A stretch of DNA of 11,613 nt from J088 sp003695505 [NCBI: Candidatus Dadabacteria bacterium] (GTDB taxonomy: Bacteria; J088): NCBI GenBank assembly GCA_003695505.1, contig RFIY01000094.1, positions 1 to 11,613 on the forward strand. The letters run 5' to 3'. The notes under the pieces are model-generated. The model was given only the letters and a program-made list of their open reading frames with translations. It searched no databases and had not been told where the DNA came from. A program made the position numbers and the translations under genes. Shown here piece after piece: positions 9,731 to 11,613 of the stretch. Numbering within the stretch: the first letter of the stretch is position 1; every line of letters starts with the position of its first letter.

Positions 9731-10421
9731 TGCCGCCGGGCGCGTGATCCTTGCGCTGGATACCGATGACGCCGCGCAGGTGGATGCCTGGCTTGCGCAG
9801 TGGCCGGAGCTTCGCTGGGTCAAGGTAGGCCTGCAACTGTTCGTTCGCCAGGGGCCACAACTGGTGCGTGATTTGCGCGAGCGCGGCCTGCGGGTCTTTC
9901 TCGATTTGAAACTTCATGATATTCCCAACACCGTGGCCCACGCGGTTGCCGCCGCCGCCGATACCGGCGCGGATCTGTTGACGGTCCATGCGCTCGGTGG
10001 ACGCGCGATGCTGGAGGCTGCAGCAGATGCGAGGGATCGATCGGGCGGTGACCTGCGTCTGTTGGCGGTCACCGTATTGACGGCGCACGATGACGCGGCC
10101 TGGGCAGAACTGGGCATGGGCGACTCCATCGACCGATCCGTCGAGCGCCTGGCTGAACTGGCGCGGTTCTCGGGCATCGATGGGCTCGTTTGCAGCCCGC
10201 TCGAAGTCGCGCGGCTCAGGCAGCAGCACCCAGACGCCCTGCTGGTCACGCCAGGTGTCCGTCTGCAGGGGCAGGCAGCCGGCGATCAGCGGCGGGTCGC
10301 GACGCCCGGAGGAACGCTTGCCGCAGGCGCGGATCTGCTGGTTGTCGGTCGCGCGCTGACGGCCGCAGAAAACCCTGCGCAAGCGTGGCGCGATCTCGTC
10401 GCCGATATCGACGGATCTTGA
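9720..10421 (+). CDS. pyrF: Orotidine 5'-phosphate decarboxylase
   Basis: Catalyses the last step of de novo pyrimidine synthesis, OMP to UMP plus CO2, in the cytoplasm. 233 residues, normal for the bacterial group I enzyme, a (beta/alpha)8 barrel. Active-site residues: Asp14 in VILALD, Lys35 in WVKVG, and the catalytic Asp62-x-Lys64-xx-Asp67 set in FLDLKLHDIPNTV. LLTVHALGG (86-94) is the next conserved strand. LLVTPGVRLQG (174-184), GDQRRVATP (188-196) and VVGRAL (208-213) form the pyrimidine and phosphate-binding end. ATG 9720 lies 11 bases inside the upstream PATAN gene, in a different frame, so translation is probably coupled. The TGA overlaps the TTG start of the next gene (TTGA). A pyr gene in operon with signalling adaptors is unusual. 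No other pyrimidine gene or PyrR-like attenuator is visible nearby. Confidence 0.97.
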   Translation: MRVDAAGRVILALDTDDAAQVDAWLAQWPELRWVKVGLQLFVRQGPQLVRDLRERGLRVFLDLKLHDIPNTVAHAVAAAADTGADLLTVHALGGRAMLEAAADARDRSGGDLRLLAVTVLTAHDDAAWAELGMGDSIDRSVERLAELARFSGIDGLVCSPLEVARLRQQHPDALLVTPGVRLQGQAAGDQRRVATPGGTLAAGADLLVVGRALTAAENPAQAWRDLVADIDGS

Positions 10422-11140
10422 ATCACAAGTCCTCAGACCGGAAGTCGCGGTCGCTGACGGTTGGTGGCCGACACGTCTGCGAAGCCGCGGCCGCAGCCGG
10501 ACGACTGCAGCGGCTGTTCGTATCCGACAGCGAACCAGCATGGGCGCGCCGCCTGGATGTCCCCGTTGAAACGGTATCGGCGGGGGAGCTGCGTCGACGT
10601 TTCGGTAGTGAAGCATCTCGTGGCGCCGTTGGTGAGGTGGTTGCACCGGAACCGATTGCCGCGGATGAAGTCCTGGCACGCGCTGCAGACCTCGAACGGC
10701 CGGTGGTCGTCCTCGAAGATGTTCAGGATCCGCAAAATCTCGGATCGGTCTTTCGTGCCGCCGCGGCATTCGGGGCTGCGGGCATCATCCGCACGCGCCA
10801 CCGCAGCGCGCCGTTATCTGCGACCGTCTTGCGTGCCTCAGTGGGGACGGCCTTTCGCGTACCGTGGGCAGAGGTCGGCGGGTTGCCGAACTGGCTGCTG
10901 AAGGTGGAGATCCCGGCCGTGGGTTTCGTCGTGAATGGCGGTACGCACCCGGCAGGATTGAACCTGCCACAACCTCTGCTTCTCTGCTTTGGCAGCGAGG
11001 GGCGCGGACTACGCCGGCTGACAGTGAAACGATGCAGTGACCGCGCAACCCTGCCCATGGAGTCGGCCGAGAGCCTCAATGTCGCGCAGGCCGTCACAGC
11101 GGTACTGTACGAATTTCAGCGTCAGCGTTTGTATCCCTGA
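10418..11140 (+). CDS. TrmH/SpoU-family RNA 2'-O-ribose methyltransferase
   Basis: SAM-dependent SPOUT methyltransferase that methylates a ribose 2'-OH in tRNA or rRNA. The trefoil-knot motifs are all present: motif 1 VVVLEDVQDPQNLGSVFRAA (96-115), with the Asn and Arg pair of the active site; motif 2 LLLCFGSEGRGLRRL (187-201); motif 3 LPMESAESLNVAQAVTAVLYEF (212-233). An N-terminal substrate-binding region (13-80) begins LTVGGRHVCEAA, like RlmB, but the usual HQG turn reads SRGAVGEV (68-75). 240 residues from TTG 10418, which overlaps the pyrF TGA. The frame stays open far upstream, but that extension is an Arg/Ala-rich shadow of pyrF. The next in-frame starts downstream would cut into the conserved N-domain. 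Target site (tRNA Gm18, 23S G2251 or another) cannot be told, so no symbol is given. Last gene of the operon. Confidence 0.93.
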   Translation: MNHKSSDRKSRSLTVGGRHVCEAAAAAGRLQRLFVSDSEPAWARRLDVPVETVSAGELRRRFGSEASRGAVGEVVAPEPIAADEVLARAADLERPVVVLEDVQDPQNLGSVFRAAAAFGAAGIIRTRHRSAPLSATVLRASVGTAFRVPWAEVGGLPNWLLKVEIPAVGFVVNGGTHPAGLNLPQPLLLCFGSEGRGLRRLTVKRCSDRATLPMESAESLNVAQAVTAVLYEFQRQRLYP

Positions 11141-11164
11141 AACAGCGGTTGCGCTCGCTGCACA

Positions 11165-11193
11165 TTGCTGGACAAACGGCCATTCGGTACAAT
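11165..11193 (+). promoter_or_regulatory. Sigma-70-type promoter for lipoprotein gene
   Basis: TTGCTG (11165-11170, three of six) and TACAAT (11188-11193, five of six) have the ideal 17-base spacing. The transcript would start near 11200 and carry a leader of about 95 bases. It begins shortly after the methyltransferase stop, so the lipoprotein is a separate unit. Confidence 0.6.
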
Positions 11194-11215
11194 AGTGGAC
11201 TTGTACGCGTTGAAA

Positions 11216-11234
11216 AACCGCAACAGATGCGGTT
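11216..11234 (+). promoter_or_regulatory. Leader hairpin 1
   Basis: AACCGCA (11216-11222) and TGCGGTT (11228-11234) form a perfect 7-bp stem around a five-base loop (ACAGA), near the 5' end of the predicted lipoprotein mRNA. There is no T tract, so it is not a terminator. It could stabilise the mRNA 5' end or be part of a regulatory leader. Confidence 0.45.
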
Positions 11235-11252
11235 ACGCCGTTCGAAAGATTC

Positions 11253-11274
11253 TGGCGGGGAGTGCCCCACGCCA
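11253..11274 (+). promoter_or_regulatory. Leader hairpin 2, next to the Shine-Dalgarno site
   Basis: TGGC (11253-11256) pairs with GCCA (11271-11274), and GGGG (11257-11260) with CCCC (11265-11268) around a four-base loop AGTG. A two-base bulge sits on the 3' side. This GC-only helix ends nine bases before the AAGGAGG site. It does not itself hide the site but could restrict ribosome access or position it. Confidence 0.45.
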
Positions 11275-11283
11275 AGCACGATC

Positions 11284-11290
11284 AAGGAGG
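11284..11290 (+). promoter_or_regulatory. Strong Shine-Dalgarno site of lipoprotein gene
   Basis: AAGGAGG, five bases before the ATG at 11296, is the best ribosome binding site in the window. It fixes the start and suggests high expression. Confidence 0.85.
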
Positions 11291-11295
11291 TTCTG

Positions 11296-11613
11296 ATGCG
11301 TGCATTGTTCCGAGTTCTGTTTGCACTACCGCTGGCGGGCGCCGTCGTCGCGTGTGGCGGCGAGAGTAACCCCGTCAAAGATATTGCGGCCGAAGTGCCG
11401 GCTGCGGTCGACGATTGTGCCGCGCTGGAAACCGATGCAGGCGTGCCGGTCTGTCTCGCCGACGCCGATTGTGCCGGAGACGACTTCAGTTGCATTGGCG
11501 TCAGCGATATTGTCACCGTCGCGAAAGCAAACCCGCACGCGACGCATCCCGCCACGCTCTCACTGGCGTTCAAACAACTGCAACTGAACAAATCCGACAA
11601 GGCCAAATCGACG
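11296..11613 (+). CDS. Cys-rich lipoprotein, partial (C-terminus beyond window)
   Basis: 106 codons without a stop run off the right edge. The start is MRALFRVLFALPLAGAVVAC: a short basic n-region, hydrophobic core and lipobox VVA-Cys20, so lipidation at Cys20 by Lgt and cleavage by signal peptidase II are expected. Residues GGE follow the Cys, with no Asp at +2, which in enterics would favour outer-membrane sorting; rules in other lineages differ. Four further Cys (41, 53, 60, 66) lie in a short acidic stretch with LADADCAG, a spacing reminiscent of small disulfide-rich repeats common in myxobacterial surface lipoproteins. A Lys-rich region follows (from about 94). Function unknown. It has its own promoter, leader and strong ribosome binding site. 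Confidence 0.85.
   Translation, partial: MRALFRVLFALPLAGAVVACGGESNPVKDIAAEVPAAVDDCAALETDAGVPVCLADADCAGDDFSCIGVSDIVTVAKANPHATHPATLSLAFKQLQLNKSDKAKST

Noticed and set aside
7493-9823. 776-codon minus-strand open frame spanning both PATAN genes and their gap
   Set aside because: The two PATAN genes are in the same frame, so one antisense frame stays open across both. The translation is His/Arg/Gln-rich with no recognisable domain, while the plus-strand proteins are paralogous and family-like.
10190-10417. N-terminal extension of the methyltransferase to an ATG inside pyrF
   Set aside because: The extra 76 residues are Arg/Ala/Gly-rich and out of frame within conserved pyrF sequence. Homology begins after the TTG at 10418.
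11144-11155. Possible terminator hairpin (AGCG, GTTG loop, CGCT) after the methyltransferase
   Set aside because: Only a 4-bp stem with no T tract; not supportable as an intrinsic terminator.

Overview
The window looks like chromosome from a GC-rich Gram-negative bacterium. The best guess is a myxobacterium-like lineage of the former Deltaproteobacteria (Myxococcota, Bradymonadota or similar). This is an inference from three things: two DUF4388/PATAN-type signalling proteins in tandem, two large outer-membrane barrel proteins of a kind I associate with myxobacteria, and a Cys-rich lipoprotein with a perfect lipobox. I see no insertion sequence, integrase, tRNA, rRNA or CRISPR array. Genes are tightly packed, with stop/start overlaps at nearly every junction.

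Left block (1-3131, minus strand): an apparent three-gene operon reading right to left. It holds an unrecognised Ala-rich alpha-helical protein, uvrB (nucleotide excision repair), and an unrecognised gene that runs off the left edge. Its start overlaps the uvrB stop by one base, and it carries a faint, degenerate DHH-phosphoesterase-like segment.

Divergent gap (3132-3298), then the plus-strand block. A GTG-started methylmalonyl-CoA epimerase gene overlaps by four bases a secreted outer-membrane barrel protein. A second, larger paralogous barrel follows. A good sigma-70 promoter (TTGACA, 18 bp, TAAGAT) is embedded at the very end of the first barrel gene, so the second can be transcribed on its own.

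Centre-right block (7100-11140, plus strand): after a weak terminator-like hairpin and an extended -10 promoter come two paralogous PATAN/DUF4388 proteins. They are followed by pyrF (UMP synthesis) and a TrmH/SpoU RNA ribose methyltransferase. Junctions are a 39-base gap, then an 11-base overlap, then a 4-base overlap, so this reads as one operon joining signalling adaptors to housekeeping genes.

Right edge: a new transcription unit with its own promoter, a roughly 95-nt leader containing two hairpins, a strong Shine-Dalgarno site, and a lipoprotein gene cut by the window end.

The most interesting material is the PATAN pair. The two proteins share a four-part architecture whose N-terminal (AbrB-like) and C-terminal (helical) parts are not explained by the named DUF4388 domain. 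The barrel pair beside a propionate-pathway enzyme is the second point of interest. I found no clear new defence or mobile system.
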